A stretch of DNA of 36,343 nt from Parvularia atlantis (Eukaryota > Opisthokonta > Rotosphaerida), in assembly GCA_943704415.1 (NCBI GenBank), contig CALSCO010001112.1, positions 4,558 to 40,900 of the forward strand, in the 5' to 3' direction. The notes beneath the pieces are model-generated. The model did no database searches. It saw only the letters and a program-made list of their open reading frames with translations, and was not told the DNA's origin. Below are positions 20,701-31,857 of the stretch, piece by piece. Each line of letters opens with the position of its first letter. Within the stretch, counting starts at the first letter, position 1. Position numbers and translations under genes: made by a program.

Positions 20701-22404
20701 CGTGTCGCCGAGCCCGCGCGGTTTGTCCTTCGTTGTGTCGACGATGGCGGCGCAGGGCGACTTTGACGGGGCCGTGAAGCTGATCGACCAGGTGCGCGCC
20801 GCGCCGCGCCGCGCCCGCGCCACGCAGCCTGACTGGTGCACGCCGCGCTCAGGTCAACGCGTCCCTCGGCACGACGTCGTCCGACCCGTGGCCGCTCTAC
20901 ACGAAGCTCATCCTCGCCAACAGTCGCAAGGGCGACATCGACGCGGCGATGCGCCTGTACCAGGACGCGGCGCGCAAGGGCTGGCAGATGACGCAAGGCG
21001 CGGCGCTGACGATGATCGAGTCGCTGCTGGACACGCGACACTTCAACCTGGCCAAGCGGGTGCGCACGCACGCGGGTTCGCGCATGCAGCGGGGATGCCT
21101 GACGCGGTGTTGGCAGCTGTTTGAGACGACGATCAACGACCAGGCCGTGCTCGACGTGGAGGTGCGCCCTGGTTTGGTCGCCGTGTTTCGCGCGCGTGGC
21201 TGACCGAGCGTGCACTCAGACGTTCAATACGTACGTCAATCTGCTGAGGCACCTCGACGCGCCCATGAGCGCCGTGCTCGCGGTGCGCCTGGCGGGCAGC
21301 ACACAGCGCGTGCACCCTGAGCGTTGCTGCAGGCATTTGAGCGGGCGGCTGGGTGGCGACGGCCCGAGCCGCTGCAGGCGGTGCGCGTGCCAGCGTACAC
21401 TCGGCTGCAGGGCTGCTGACACCGCCGCATGCAGGCGAGACTTGAGCCGGCGAAGAAAGCGGCGAGCGAGCTGCCGATATGGCCCTCGCGCGGCGTGCGT
21501 CCCCGTCACCAGGCGCACCGCGCGCGGCTGACGACTGCACAGACGCAGATCGCGCCAAACGCGCACACGTACGCCAACCTGCTCAAGGCCGCGCAGAACG
21601 TGCGCGACTCGGACCAGCGCGTGCAGCTGGCGCGGTGCGGCACCGTGTGCGGCCTGGACGCGTGATCAGTGCTGATGCGCGCGCAGGCTGCTCGTGGTCG
21701 ACATGAAGGAGCGCCAGGTGCGCGCGAGCCGCGGCGTGCACACGGCCCTGATCGAGCACCTGGGCAAGAGCAATCAGCTCGACCAGGCGTGGGCGGTGCG
21801 ACCGGCGGGTGCTGGGCGGCACTGGGGCAGCGTTGACGCAGGCGCGCACCGCAGGTGTACAACCAGATGCTGCAGGAGCAGCACGTGCCGTCGCTGTGGA
21901 CGATCCACGCGCTGCTGGACGTCTTTGGGCGTGTGCGTGCGCCGGTGTGCGCAGCAGCGGTGCACAGTGGCTGATCGCACGGGTAGAACCGCGACTACGA
22001 CCGTGTCGAGGTCGTGTACAACCACCTCGCGCTGTACCGCATTCGACCGAGCCAGGAGACCTTCCGCATCGCAACCGGGGTGCGGTGCAAGGCTGCTGCT
22101 GTCTGCGCACGCTGTCGCTCATGCCTGCCGCGCGCCAGGTGTGCCGCATGGACCCGCTCGAGGTTTCGGTGCACTTTGAGCGGCTGCAGCGCGAGATCAG
22201 CGCCGAGTTTACGGTGACGCGTTCCAGGCGGGCGTGGTTCTTCGGGACGGCGCGACAGGACGACCCCGGTGCGCTGTCTACGCCAGCAGTCAGCGCGCGG
22301 CATTGTGCTGACGCGTGCGGGCCGCCACAGGCACGCAGATCGTCGACGTGTCCGACCGGGTGCTCGGCCGCCTGTTCAAGCAGAGCGACGCGCGCGAGGC
22401 ATGA
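17738..22404 (+). CDS. Large mitochondrial pentatricopeptide-repeat protein
   Basis: Starts MAACHRTRGLLALRLLRAPL, an arginine/leucine presequence. The rest is a long chain of helical pairs spread over some 25-30 short exons in all three frames. Clear PPR-type units include LFETMVARGVSPSPRGLSFV, LYTKLILANSRKGDIDAAMR, LYQDAARKGWQMTQGAALTM, APNAHTYANLLKAAQ, RASRGVHTALIEHLGKSNQL and YDRVEVVYNHLALYRIRPSQ. The final exon reads RVLGRLFKQSDAREA and stops at 22402-22404. PPR proteins bind organellar RNA in a sequence-specific way and control processing, stability or translation; the target cannot be read from sequence. I cannot tell which yeast activator, if any, it corresponds to. It begins 40 bases after the LYS20 stop and ends 32 bases from the next, convergent gene. 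Confidence 0.78.
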
Positions 22405-22436
22405 CGATCATGCTATGTACAGGCTGGTACAGGGCA

Positions 22437-24035
22437 TCAGTACGTGCGGCGCTGGCGGCGCGGACGCGGCAGGCTCTCGGCGGTGACGTGGGCGGCCGAG
22501 AGCTCGACGCTCTGCTCGGGCGCGCTGGGTGGCGGCAGCGACCGCTTGGAGTAGCCGAGCACCGACAGGGGCAGCTTCGGGTGGTCCATGCGTGCTAGCG
22601 ACTGCCGCTGCAGCACGTTGGCGTTGGACCAGACGCGGTGCGTCGGCTCCGAGTAGGTCGCAAACAGCTGCTGGACGGCCGCGCTGCGGGCACGGCGCAC
22701 GCGGTGATGAGGGCCGCAGCACGCACGCGGGCGGCGCACACCACACGTCGTCGGCCTTGTCACCCTCGCGCTCGCAGTACAGTACGTCGACGTGGCCTGC
22801 GCATCGCGTTGCATCAGCTGAGCAGGTCAGCGGGCAGTCTGCCGACGCACCATCGACGCAGCCGATCATGAACACGACCACGGCCGCCCAGTCGCTCAGC
22901 TCCATCTTGACGCCGACGATGACACCGGCTGCACCGGGCAGCTCCTGTGCGCGCACGCGATCACGGCGCGCGAGCAGGTGTCGAAGGCGGCGCACGCACG
23001 GTGAGCATGAGCGTGGTGAAGTCTCTGTAGGTGAGCTGCTGGCCAGGCCACCGTGTGCAGACCGTGTCCCACGTGAAGGACAGCGACTCAAAGTCGGCCC
23101 TGTCGAACTGCACGGGCCGTCAGTCGCGAGCAAAAAGCCCGGCGCCCACCGAGAAACGCACGGCTATGTCGCCTTTCCGGTTGTTGATCACGCACTCGGC
23201 ACGGACGCGCCAGTAGCTGCTGTGGCTCTGCGCTAGCCGCCCGCTGCACAGACCGCTGGTCGGCTTGCGTGACTCGGGATCGGTCACGCGGTGCACCAGA
23301 AACATGAGCTGGTCCGCGGTGTCGACGACGATCCAGCCGGGTGCCAAGCTGAGCGCGAGCATGTTTGTCGGCGCGAGGGCCTGGTCGCTCGTCCAGTGCT
23401 GCTTGCTCACTAGCCGGAACTTGCGCGTGCAGCGCACGCTTGCCAGCGACGTCCACATGCGGCCCGTGTCGTCCAAGCCCGACGCGTGCACGTCTGCGGC
23501 ATCGCGCGCGCGGCTGAGCGGCCGCCCGCCTGCTCTCTGTGCTCGCGCACACGCACCGAAGAACGCGCCGTCGCTCTCCTCGGCCACCACCAGCCGTATC
23601 TGCGCCGGGTCTGCTGCCGCATCAGCGCAGAGGAAGGGCACGCGCACGCGCGCAAAGAGTCGCACCCATCCCGCCCGCGAAGATGCCAAAGGCGTGCTCC
23701 GCGAGCAGCTCGAGCGGCTGCGCGACACCGCGCATGTGCCACAGCTGCAGCTCGAGCTGCAGCACGGTGTCGTCGAGCACGAAGCGGTATCCGACTGCGC
23801 GCCGGCTCAGGTCACGGTGGCGCGCAGCGTGAACTGAAAAAAGCAAACCGAGCATCTCGCCTGCGAGCGCGGCGTAGCGCGGCGCGGCGCACGCGAAGCC
23901 GAGCAGCACCGATCCCTGCCGCAGCACGCCGCGCGTGTCCTCCACGCGCTCGATCGGCACGGCGACGCGCGGCAGCGGCGGCGGCGCGCGTCTCGCGCGG
24001 GTTTCGCGCCACCGCAGCCAGGCGAGAGCCGGCAT
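22437..24035 (-). CDS. Unrecognised multi-exon protein
   Basis: I do not recognise this protein. A plausible start at 24035 gives MPALAWLRWRETRARRAPPP. The next conserved-looking stretches are DTRGVLRQGSVLLGFACAAP, VGYRFVLDDTVLQLELQLWH, PLELLAEHAFGIFAGGM, then (after an intron) ADPAQIRLVVAEESDGAFF, FRLVSKQHWTSDQALAPTNM, LALSLAPGWIVVDTADQLMF, YWRVRAECVINNRKGDIAVR, VQFDRADFESLSFTWDTVC and AAGVIVGVKMELSDWAAVVV. The C-terminus MDHPKLPLSVLGYSKRSLPP is followed by a polar tail, stop at 22437. Alternating short hydrophobic stretches suggest a beta-rich fold with no clear membrane span. Introns have GTGCG donors and phase well, so this is a real gene. It is head to head with the LCAT-like gene; their proposed start codons overlap. 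An upstream ATG at 24065 is possible. Confidence 0.65.
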
Positions 24036-25896
24036 GGCTGCCGTATTCGACGCGAGCGCGGCCATGCTGCATCCGACGACGCCGCCCGCACCGCCCGCGC
24101 CGCGCGTCCTTGTGCACGGCTTCAAGGGCAGCCTGCTCGTGCACCGCCCGACCGGGCGCCTGCGCTGGGTCACGCTCGGCCAGGCGCTCAACCCGTTCCG
24201 CCTCGACGCGCTGCCGCTGTGGACCGTCGCCGGTTCGCCGCCCGCCGCGCCGTTGTGCGTCTCGCGATTGGTGCTCGCGATGGACGGCTGATTCAGGCAG
24301 CGCGCCGCGCAGCGAGGTCGCGCTGCCGCTCACGTACGGCGAGGACGGCGTGCAGCACACGGGTGACCTCGAGCCGGCCGGGCTGATCGAGACCGTCGGG
24401 TTCTTCCCGTTCACCGCGCAGGTGCGCTGCGCTGATCGGGCGCGAATTGCGCACGTGCTGCTCAATGGCGCGCAGTACTACGGGCCGTTCCTGCGCTGGG
24501 CCGAGCGCCAGGACGCGCCGCTGTACAAGTTCTGCTACGACTGGGTGCGCGCCCGTGCCGGCCGCACCGCGCACTCGCGGGCTGACGCGGCGGCCAGCGA
24601 CGTGACAACCTCGAGAGCGCCGCGCGTCTCGAGAAGGCGCGGACACGCGGCTCTGGTGAAGGGCGTTGCGCTGACGGACGCGCCGCAGTTCCTCGAGGAG
24701 ATCCGCGCGCGGCACAACGCGCCCGTGCAGGTCGTCGCGCACAGCATGGGCGGGATGCTCTCGACATACGTGATGCACCGGCGGCCCGAACTGTTCCACA
24801 GGTCGGCGCGCTCGTGCGCGCGCACCGTCTCAAACGGTCAGCTCACGCGCGCGGCATGCGCACAGCGTGCTGTTTGCGGGCGTGCCATTCCAGCTGACGG
24901 CGGCGTACATCAAGGTGCGCCGCAAACGTGCTCGACCGTGTACGAAGGCCTTACGCGCCCACGCGCCCAGGACATCTCGCTGGGCAACCACACGGGCTTC
25001 AACCCGCACGTGCGCCGCGCCGCGCTGTGCGGTCGGCGACAACACCGGCATAGACGGCTCACGCCCGCGCCAGCTCACAAACCCCGAGATCCTGTTCTCG
25101 TTCTCGTCCGTGTACTCATTCTTCCCGCTGGACGGGCACGGCCTCGAGCACCCGGACGGCTCGCCGGTCGACATCGACTTTTACGACGCGCAGCACTGGA
25201 TCGACCACAAGATCGGCATGTGCGTCGTGCGCACGCGTGGGCGCGCAGAGTAAGGGGCAGGGCTGACGCTAATTTGCGCAGCTTCAACGACATCACCAGC
25301 GTGACCGTGCGCGCTGCTGCGTGGCGCGTGCTCGGCTGTGCGCTCACAGCGCGTCTATGCAGGACTTTGGGCCACAGCACATTGAGCACCTGCGCCGTGC
25401 GCTCGCCAAGGCGAAGCAGTTCCGGCTGGGCCTCGAGCCCATCGCCGGGTTCGCCTACCCGCCGATCGCCGTGGTGCGGCTCGGCTGCTGCCGATGGCAG
25501 AGTGCTCACGCGCGGCCGCCCGGCAGCTGGTCGGCACCGGCTACCCGTGCCTGGAGCACATCGTCAAGGACGGGCCGCGCTCGGTGCGCGGATACGACTA
25601 CGACACGCGCCCGCTGGTGCGTCTGCGCAAGTGCGCTCGCATTCGCGGCTCACACGGCGCACGTGCCGGCAGATGGACGGCGACGAGCGCGTGACGAGTG
25701 CGTGCGCACCCGCTGCGTCGTACACACTCTCACGCACGTCGCAGCCGAGCGCGGCTTGCCGCCGCCTGGCATCCCGTACAAGGTCTGGACGACGAAGTAC
25801 AAGCACACGCAGCTGCTCAACGACCTCAACGTCGTCGTCGAGATGTTCGCGCACCTGGAGCGCGAGGCGGCCAGCCGGTCTGTGTCGACGTCATAG
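24034..25896 (+). CDS. LCAT/PDAT-like alpha/beta hydrolase (lipase or acyltransferase)
   Basis: Alpha/beta hydrolase of the lecithin:cholesterol acyltransferase group. APRVLVHGFKGSLL opens the fold, then LTYGEDGVQHTGDLEPAGLI, YYGPFLRWAERQDAPLYKFC, and after an intron the family motif YDW-RRDNLESAARLEK. The nucleophile elbow is VVAHSMGGMLSTYVM, with the serine in HSMGG. VLFAGVPFQ, LSFNPEILFSF-type segments and DIDFYDAQHWIDHKIG follow. Near the end, KVWTTKYKHTQLLNDLNVVV probably carries the catalytic histidine. The stop is at 25894-25896. No signal peptide or anchor is obvious, so a soluble phospholipase/acyltransferase is as likely as a PDAT. The start at 24034 overlaps the divergent gene; 24064 is an alternative. 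About nine short introns. The gene ends 13 bases from the UPF1 stop. Confidence 0.82.
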
Positions 25897-25909
25897 CCTC
25901 CATTTTACT

Positions 25910-28900
25910 CTAGAACTGCGACAAGGGCTCCTGCTGCGACGCCGGGCCGTCGACGGGCGTAAAGTCGTACACGGGCGCGTCCTGCCGCGACAGCGCGCCC
26001 GGCTGCGACAGGACGTCGCCGTACGTGTCCTGCCGTTGCGTGCACGCGAGTGAGTGCGCATCCGCCCGCGAGCACACAGACACCGCCGCACCTGCGACAT
26101 CTGGCTATCGGCCTGCGATGCGTACGTCTGCGTCATCGGTGCGGCCGCCGCCTTCTTGGCGCGCGCGCCCGCGCCCTTGCTCCCGCCCGCGCTCGTGCGC
26201 CTGTCGTAGGGAGCCGCGTTCAGTGTGCGCGTGCGTGGTGCTTGCGCACGACCGGACGCACGTCTTCTGCGGCGTGGCGGCGACAGGCACGGGCGGCATG
26301 ACCGCGTCCTGCGAGAACAGCTGGCTTGACAGCGGGATACCGTACGACACCTGCGAGAGTGCCTGCGTGCGCGCGCACACTTCGTCAGCCGACAAAAGTG
26401 CACGGGCGAGTGCGACACGCCTCTGGCCCGAAGCTCGAGAACGGGTCGCGCATCTGCGACAGCGCCGCCGACGGGTCCTCTGCCGCCACTGCCGCTGGCC
26501 GGCCCCGCCGTGCCGCCGCCGCCTCGCGCTCGATGCGGTCGCGCTCGCGCCCCTCGCGCTCGCCGCCGGGCCGCAGGGGGTCGCGCTCGGACATGTTGCT
26601 CGGGCCAGCCACTGTTCGGCGCACGCGTGAGCACGCGACACCACTCTGCTGGCACGGCGAAGCACTGTGCGCTTCGGTGCCGCGCCGGGGGCCGCGCCGC
26701 TCGCGCGCCGGCAGCGACTGGAACTGCAGCGCCGACTGCTTCAGATTGTTGAGCGCGCCCTCGACCAGGGCGTTCTCGCGCTTGTAGAACGTGAGCAGGT
26801 GGCGCCAGAGCAGGTGCTGTGCGCACGTCGGCATTGGCCTCACGGTACCAGCGCGCAGCGGCGCACGTGCCTCCGACAGCAGCTTGGGGTTGCCAATGAT
26901 GACGACGCCGTAGCGCCCACGCGTCAGGCCCACGTTGAGCCGGCGCGGGTCGCTGAGGAAGCCGATGCCGCGCGAGCGCACGCACGAAAGGATGATGTAG
27001 TCCTTCTCGCGGCCCTGCGTGCGGGCGTGCGCGGCCGTGCTCGGGCGCTGAGCGCGACAGAATGCTGCCTGCCCGCGCTCGCGCACCTGAAACGCGTCCA
27101 CCGAGGCCACCTCGATGTCTTTGTACAGGTCCTTGCGCAGCGCGCCGTTCGTCTGCATATACGAGACGACGTACGCGCGTTGGCCCTCATACGGCGTGAT
27201 GATGCCGATCTGGTCCGGCGTCACGCCCGACTTGAGAAAGCGACTGACGACCTTCTCGCAGTTGGCGGCCTCGGCGCTGACGCACTCGTCAGACTGTGCG
27301 GCGCGCGACTGCGCGTGGCGCACCGGTTCAGGTACGACGTGCCCGACGCGGCGATCTCCTCCTGCCCGATCGTGCTGTAGAACATCATGGGCTTGTCGGG
27401 CACGGGCCAAGGGAAGTCGATGCGCGGCCGCAGGCGCTCGCTCGCCGTCACGCCGTTCTGCAGCGTGCCCTCGTAGAACACGTCGGACGGGAAGGCCGAC
27501 AGGCACGGGTGCATGCGGTACTGGACCTGCGCGGGCCTCGTCAGTTCCCGCTGTAAGCGTGCAACGCGGGTGCAGCGCGTGCCTCCAGCCGGATGGGCCG
27601 GATGCGCAGCGCCACCAGCCGCTCAAAGAGCGACCGCGAGAAGCCCGCGCGGGCCGCGGCCTTGTTCATGACGACGGGGCCGAGCTGCTGGTGGTCGCCG
27701 ACGAGGATGACCTTGCCGCCATGATCGTCATCAGATTGCGCAGCGAGCACACGTCCGGTCGCACCTGCCGCGAGCCCATGACGAGCGGGATGAGGCACTC
27801 GGGCTCGGTCGCCTGGGTGGCCTCGTCGATAAGCACCGTGTGGAAGCGGAACGCCGACAGGCGCATGTCGCCCGCGCCGACGCAGGTGCAGCAGATGACG
27901 TCGGCGGCCTGCGTGGCACGTGCGGTCAGCGGGACAGCACGTGAGCGTGCGCGCATGCGTGCTTTGAGGATCTTGCGCTCGCACTCGCGCCGCAGCGACA
28001 GGTAGCGCTTCTCGTCGCTGGCCGACAGCTCGCCCTGGTCCTCCTTGAGCTGGATGAGCTTCTGCAGCTCGGGCATCGTGTCGTTGTGCTTGATCTGGGC
28101 GCGGTGTGGCCGCGGCGTCAGCCTCGTGCCTGGGCAGCGCGGCGCGTGTGTGCGCACCTGCTCGCTCAGGCTCAGGAACGACACGGACGAGAGCATGCCC
28201 TCGCGCGACTTGGCCGTCAGCCGGACGACTCTGCGCGCAGCCGGCCGTGTCAGGCGCATCCTCCTAGGCGCATGCACATGCGACACACTTGAGCCCGGTC
28301 AGGTGGATCTTCTCGCACAGGTGGTCCACGGCGACGTTGCTGGGCGCGCACACGAGCACCTTGCCCGAGTTTTGCCTGCACAGATGGTACACGAGCGCGG
28401 CAGACGTGACGGTCTTGCCCGTGCCGGGTGGCCCCTGCTCAGGCAGTGAGTAAGTGCCGCGCGCGACGCGTGGGCCGCACCTGGATCAGGCTGACGGCGC
28501 GCTGCATCACCTGCGAGATGGCGAAGATCTGTGAATGGTTGAGATCGGGCAGGTTGGGCGCGTTGAAGCTGCGACACGTGTCAGCAAGGCTCGCCTACCT
28601 GTCCGCCCGGCCGCTTGCCGCACCGCTTTGGCAGCTGGATGCGCGCGCTCGGCGGGTCGACGTCCTTGCCCAGCAGCACCCAGTAGACGTGACCGCTGGC
28701 CGACTGCTCGTCCATGGCGAATGTGCGCAGGGCGGTCTGCATTCTGGCGCGTGCCCGCAGTGTGCGCGCGTCAGCTGGGCTCACGATGCGCAGCGGCGGC
28801 CCCGCGCGCCGAACCGGTCAAACGTGATCGACTTCCACACAAAGTCGACGTGGAAGCCGTGGGTGGCGTCGGGCGGCGGGCTGTCGCTGTAGCGCAGCTC

Positions 28901-30448
28901 GACTGCGACTTCGGGCGACTTGTCTGTGCGCCGCGTGTGTGAGCCTAGCGCGCCAGACGCGGGCGGGCGCAGGCGCACTGTCCGGGATCTTGATCACGTT
29001 GCCCGTGCCGGCCCACGGCCGCACGCCCTGCTCGCCCATGTGGCGGATGCGCAGCTCATCGCCGCACGCGAGCTTGACGTCTGGCACCCGCATAAGCGGC
29101 GCACTGGCTGGCAGGCGGGCGGCACTCACCGCTGTCCTCCATCGGGAAGACAAAGTACGCGACGCGCTTCTTGTTGAGACCGATGTCCCACCGGATGGTG
29201 ATGTTTTCGCGCGTCTGTGCCGCGGCAAAGCGGTCAGCCACGACTATGTGCGAGCACGGTGCGAGCACGCCTGCGTCTCCTTGAGCTTGCGGTCGTGGTC
29301 GGCCTCCATCTTGACGAGCGGTCCGAAGAGGTTCTGGTACTGGAACGCGTCGTCGTACCTGCCTCGCGCGCGCGCAGACGTCAGCGCGCATCGCAGCCAC
29401 GCGGCGCCACGCACTGCAGCGGCAGCGGCGCAATCTCGTCCTCGGGCGACGGCTTCTCGAGGTCCTCCAGCGCCGCGCGCGGGTTGTCCTTCCACAGCTC
29501 CTCGAGCTTGTTGATCTGCGCGGCCGTGAGGTGGCGCGCCCGTTGCATCTCCTGTGGACGCGGGCACCGCACATCAGCGCCGTCGGCCGGCGCACGCGCC
29601 CGTCGCGCGCCAGACCTGCTTGCTCGGCTCCTTCACCAGCCACGACAGGAACGCGCGGCTCTCGATCAGGGGCGTCCACTGGTTCACGTCCCAGCTCATG
29701 TCGCGGTTGCCGGGCGTGCTCGCGCACGGGACACTGCGGTGCCGCGGCGTCGGTCTATCGCGCGGTCGTGGGGCGGGGCAGGGCGCACCGGCACAGCAGA
29801 ACGACGACCGACTCGGACTTGGCCGGGATGAAGCCGAGTAGGAACACGTTCTTGCTGCCGCAGAGGAAGCACTCGAGCACGGTGTCGCCGAGCGGGCCGT
29901 CCTGGTGCAGCGAGACCTCCTTGTGCTTGGACCGCACCAGGTGGTTGATGATGTGCGCGCCGCCGGTGTTCTGGCTCGAGTTGCAGAACCACTTCTTGCA
30001 CACGTTGCAGCGCGCAACGCACGCCGGGTTGTGCACGGCGCAGTACCTGCGCACCCATGAGCGTGCGTGCGGGCGGGCAGGCGCGACGCGGGGCGCACTT
30101 GCACGCCCACTCGGGCAGCTCGCGCGGCACGGCCGAGCGCTCGACGCCGTCGTCGTCCGTCTCGTCAAAGTTGAGCTGCGACAGGTCCGACTGCACGCTC
30201 GACACGTCGTCCTGCCGCCACAACCGCTCAACGCTCGCTCGCACGCACACACGCCGAGCGCGCGCGCACCCGCTGCGAGCTGAACGCGCTCGGCGCGTCG
30301 GCGTCGTCGGCCTGGCTCTGCGACGGCATCGTCAGCTCGCTGAACTCGTACTCGCTGCCCTGTGGTGCATCATAAGCGCCGCGGTCTGCGCGTGCGCGTG
30401 CGGCCTGTCCTCCCGTGCCTGCGTCGCGGCAAGGAAGTCGAAGTCCAT
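25910..30448 (-). CDS. UPF1: UPF1/NAM7 RNA helicase of nonsense-mediated decay
   Basis: ATP-dependent RNA helicase that marks premature stop codons for mRNA decay. [10 protein letters not shown] joins to [19 protein letters not shown] through a GC-AG intron. The cysteine/histidine UPF2-binding domain follows: [58 protein letters not shown]. Then come the 1B domain ([20 protein letters not shown]) and the superfamily 1 core: QGPPGTGKT (near 28425), [70 protein letters not shown] and [20 protein letters not shown]. The C-terminal tail has about ten SQ dipeptides ([37 protein letters not shown] at the end). Saccharomyces Upf1 lacks such a tail; animal UPF1 is phosphorylated there. Many GTGCG introns. 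Confidence 0.95.
30360..30418 (-). other. GC-AG intron in UPF1 (intron 1)
   Basis: Between [10 protein letters not shown] and GSEYEFSEL there is no GT donor at all. CAG/GCACGG ... CACCACAG removes 59 bases in phase 0 and joins the only ATG exon to the frame of the conserved N-terminus. GC-AG is the commonest variant intron type. An untranslated upstream exon with another start is the alternative. Confidence 0.55.
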
Positions 30449-30586
30449 GGTTGCGGCGAGCAGGACGTGAGCGACGGCAAACGGCGAACTGTCACTCTTG
30501 TCGTGCTTTGTAGGCCCGTACCTTCAGGCACACACGACCTCGCAGACCCCCTCGCTCCCTCGCTCCCACGCGGCCCGCACGCCCCC

Positions 30587-31277
30587 CTACACGACCGAGA
30601 CTCGCCGGAAGATGTCGTTGTAGACAAAGTAGTTGCTCTGCGCAGTCGGCACGAGGTGGAAGAACTGGCTGAAGAGGTGGGGCTTGTCCATCTCGCCGTC
30701 GACCTGGCGGGCGCGGGTGCCGTCGGGCGGATGCGCACACGGGCAGACGATCAACGACGCCGGCAGCGACACCCGCAGCGACGCCCGCGGCAACGCACGC
30801 ACCGCAAACTGCCCCGTCACAAAGACCATGATCGAGTTGGGTGTCGGGCCCGGCTGGAAGTCGCGCGTGAGGATGTTGTGCACGACCTGCTGGAACGGCA
30901 GGGTCTGCGATCGCCGTCGTGCGCACGCCGCACGATGCGCGCGCAAGGCGGGTGGGTCAGCGTGCCGCGGTGCTGCGCTTGGCCGGGTCGGCGCACCGTC
31001 AGCTTGGTCACGATCGCCTGTTGCCCGAGGCACTGCACACCCTCGAATGTCATCATCGAGTTACTTTGCTGCGGCGTGGCGGGACGCGGGGCGCGGTCCG
31101 GCACAACGCACAAGGGGGGTGGAGGCGCGCGCGAGGGGGGCGGGCAGACGGTTACGCAAACAGCACGGCCGCGCAGGCACGTCGCGCCCGACGCACGTAG
31201 AGCACCCCGAGCAGCGCGCGGTTCTGGTCGAAGGTGGTGTAGTAGTGGTTGAGGAACGCGTTGCCGATGTCCTCCAT
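30587..31277 (-). CDS. NTF2: Nuclear transport factor 2
   Basis: Small dimeric carrier that returns Ran-GDP to the nucleus through FxFG nucleoporins. MEDIGNAFLNHYYTTFDQNR then ALLGVLY begins the cone-shaped fold. SNSMMTFEGVQCLGQQAIV, LPFQQVVHNILTRDFQPGPT and PNSIMVFVTGQFA follow, and the last exon gives HLFSQFFHLVPTAQSNYFVY, NDIFRRVSVV, stop at 30587. The order and spacing match yeast Ntf2 (about 125 residues). Three introns with GTGCG-type donors are seen, one inside the codons after LGVLY. It is divergent from MOB2 over a 580-base gap, and its stop lies 138 bases before the UPF1 start. Confidence 0.95.
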
Positions 31278-31857
31278 GGCAGGTGCGAGTGTGGCGCGAG
31301 CGGGGCACGGGTGGGTGGATCTCTGCCGAGAGTGCGCGTGCTCAGTCGGTTGGTGTGAAGCGCAGCGGCAGCGACAGGCGACAGAGGTGGCAGCAGACGA
31401 AGGCGCAGACAGACCCCCCGGCAGCCACCGGGCGGGCAGCCGCAGGGCAGCAGCAGAGCCAGAGGTGTGGCTGCAGACGCAGAGCGAAGCTGCTCGACGC
31501 AATGGCCGCGGAACAGATCGAAGTTCGATCTGCTTCCTCGGCAGCGACGCCCCACGCGTCGACCCGCGCGAGGGCGCAGCGGGCGCAGTGGGCGCAGAGG
31601 GGCGCGGCACATGGGGCGCGGGGGGTGCGGCCGTGGCGGCTGCGCACGTGGCCGGGCGTGCGGCAAAGGGGGGCCGCGCGCGGCTGACGCAACGGGGCTT
31701 TCCGCGGCACCTGACGCGCGCAAACTGCCCGATGTGGCATCACTCTGCGCTCGCAGAGTCCAGGCGGGACTGACGTCCGCGCACGCACGGCAGGCAGGCC
31801 CGGCGGCAGAGCAAGCACACGCGCGCGCAGAGGCAGAACGAGAAAAGGGCGGCAGCG
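31278..31857. promoter_or_regulatory. Divergent NTF2/MOB2 intergenic region
   Basis: The longest gap in the window. It is purine-rich with scattered CAG/GCAG repeats (about 31350-31510). No conserved protein stretch was seen in any frame. A 19-base inverted repeat sits at 31514-31532. It probably holds both promoters and 5' leaders; no core element is clear. Confidence 0.5.
31514..31532. promoter_or_regulatory. 19-bp inverted repeat in the NTF2/MOB2 promoter
   Basis: CAGATCGAAGTTCGATCTG: two perfect 9-base arms around one G. A possible site for a dimeric regulator; no factor can be named from sequence. Confidence 0.35.

Noticed and set aside
22437-24035. The unrecognised gene as a Mediator subunit (MED18-like)
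   Set aside because: The stretch VGYRFVLDDTVLQLELQLWH faintly recalls fungal MED18, but the rest of the protein does not follow that family.
23486-26053. An 855-codon plus-strand frame
   Set aside because: It strings together antisense of the unrecognised gene, in-frame LCAT-like exons and introns. It is not a single protein.
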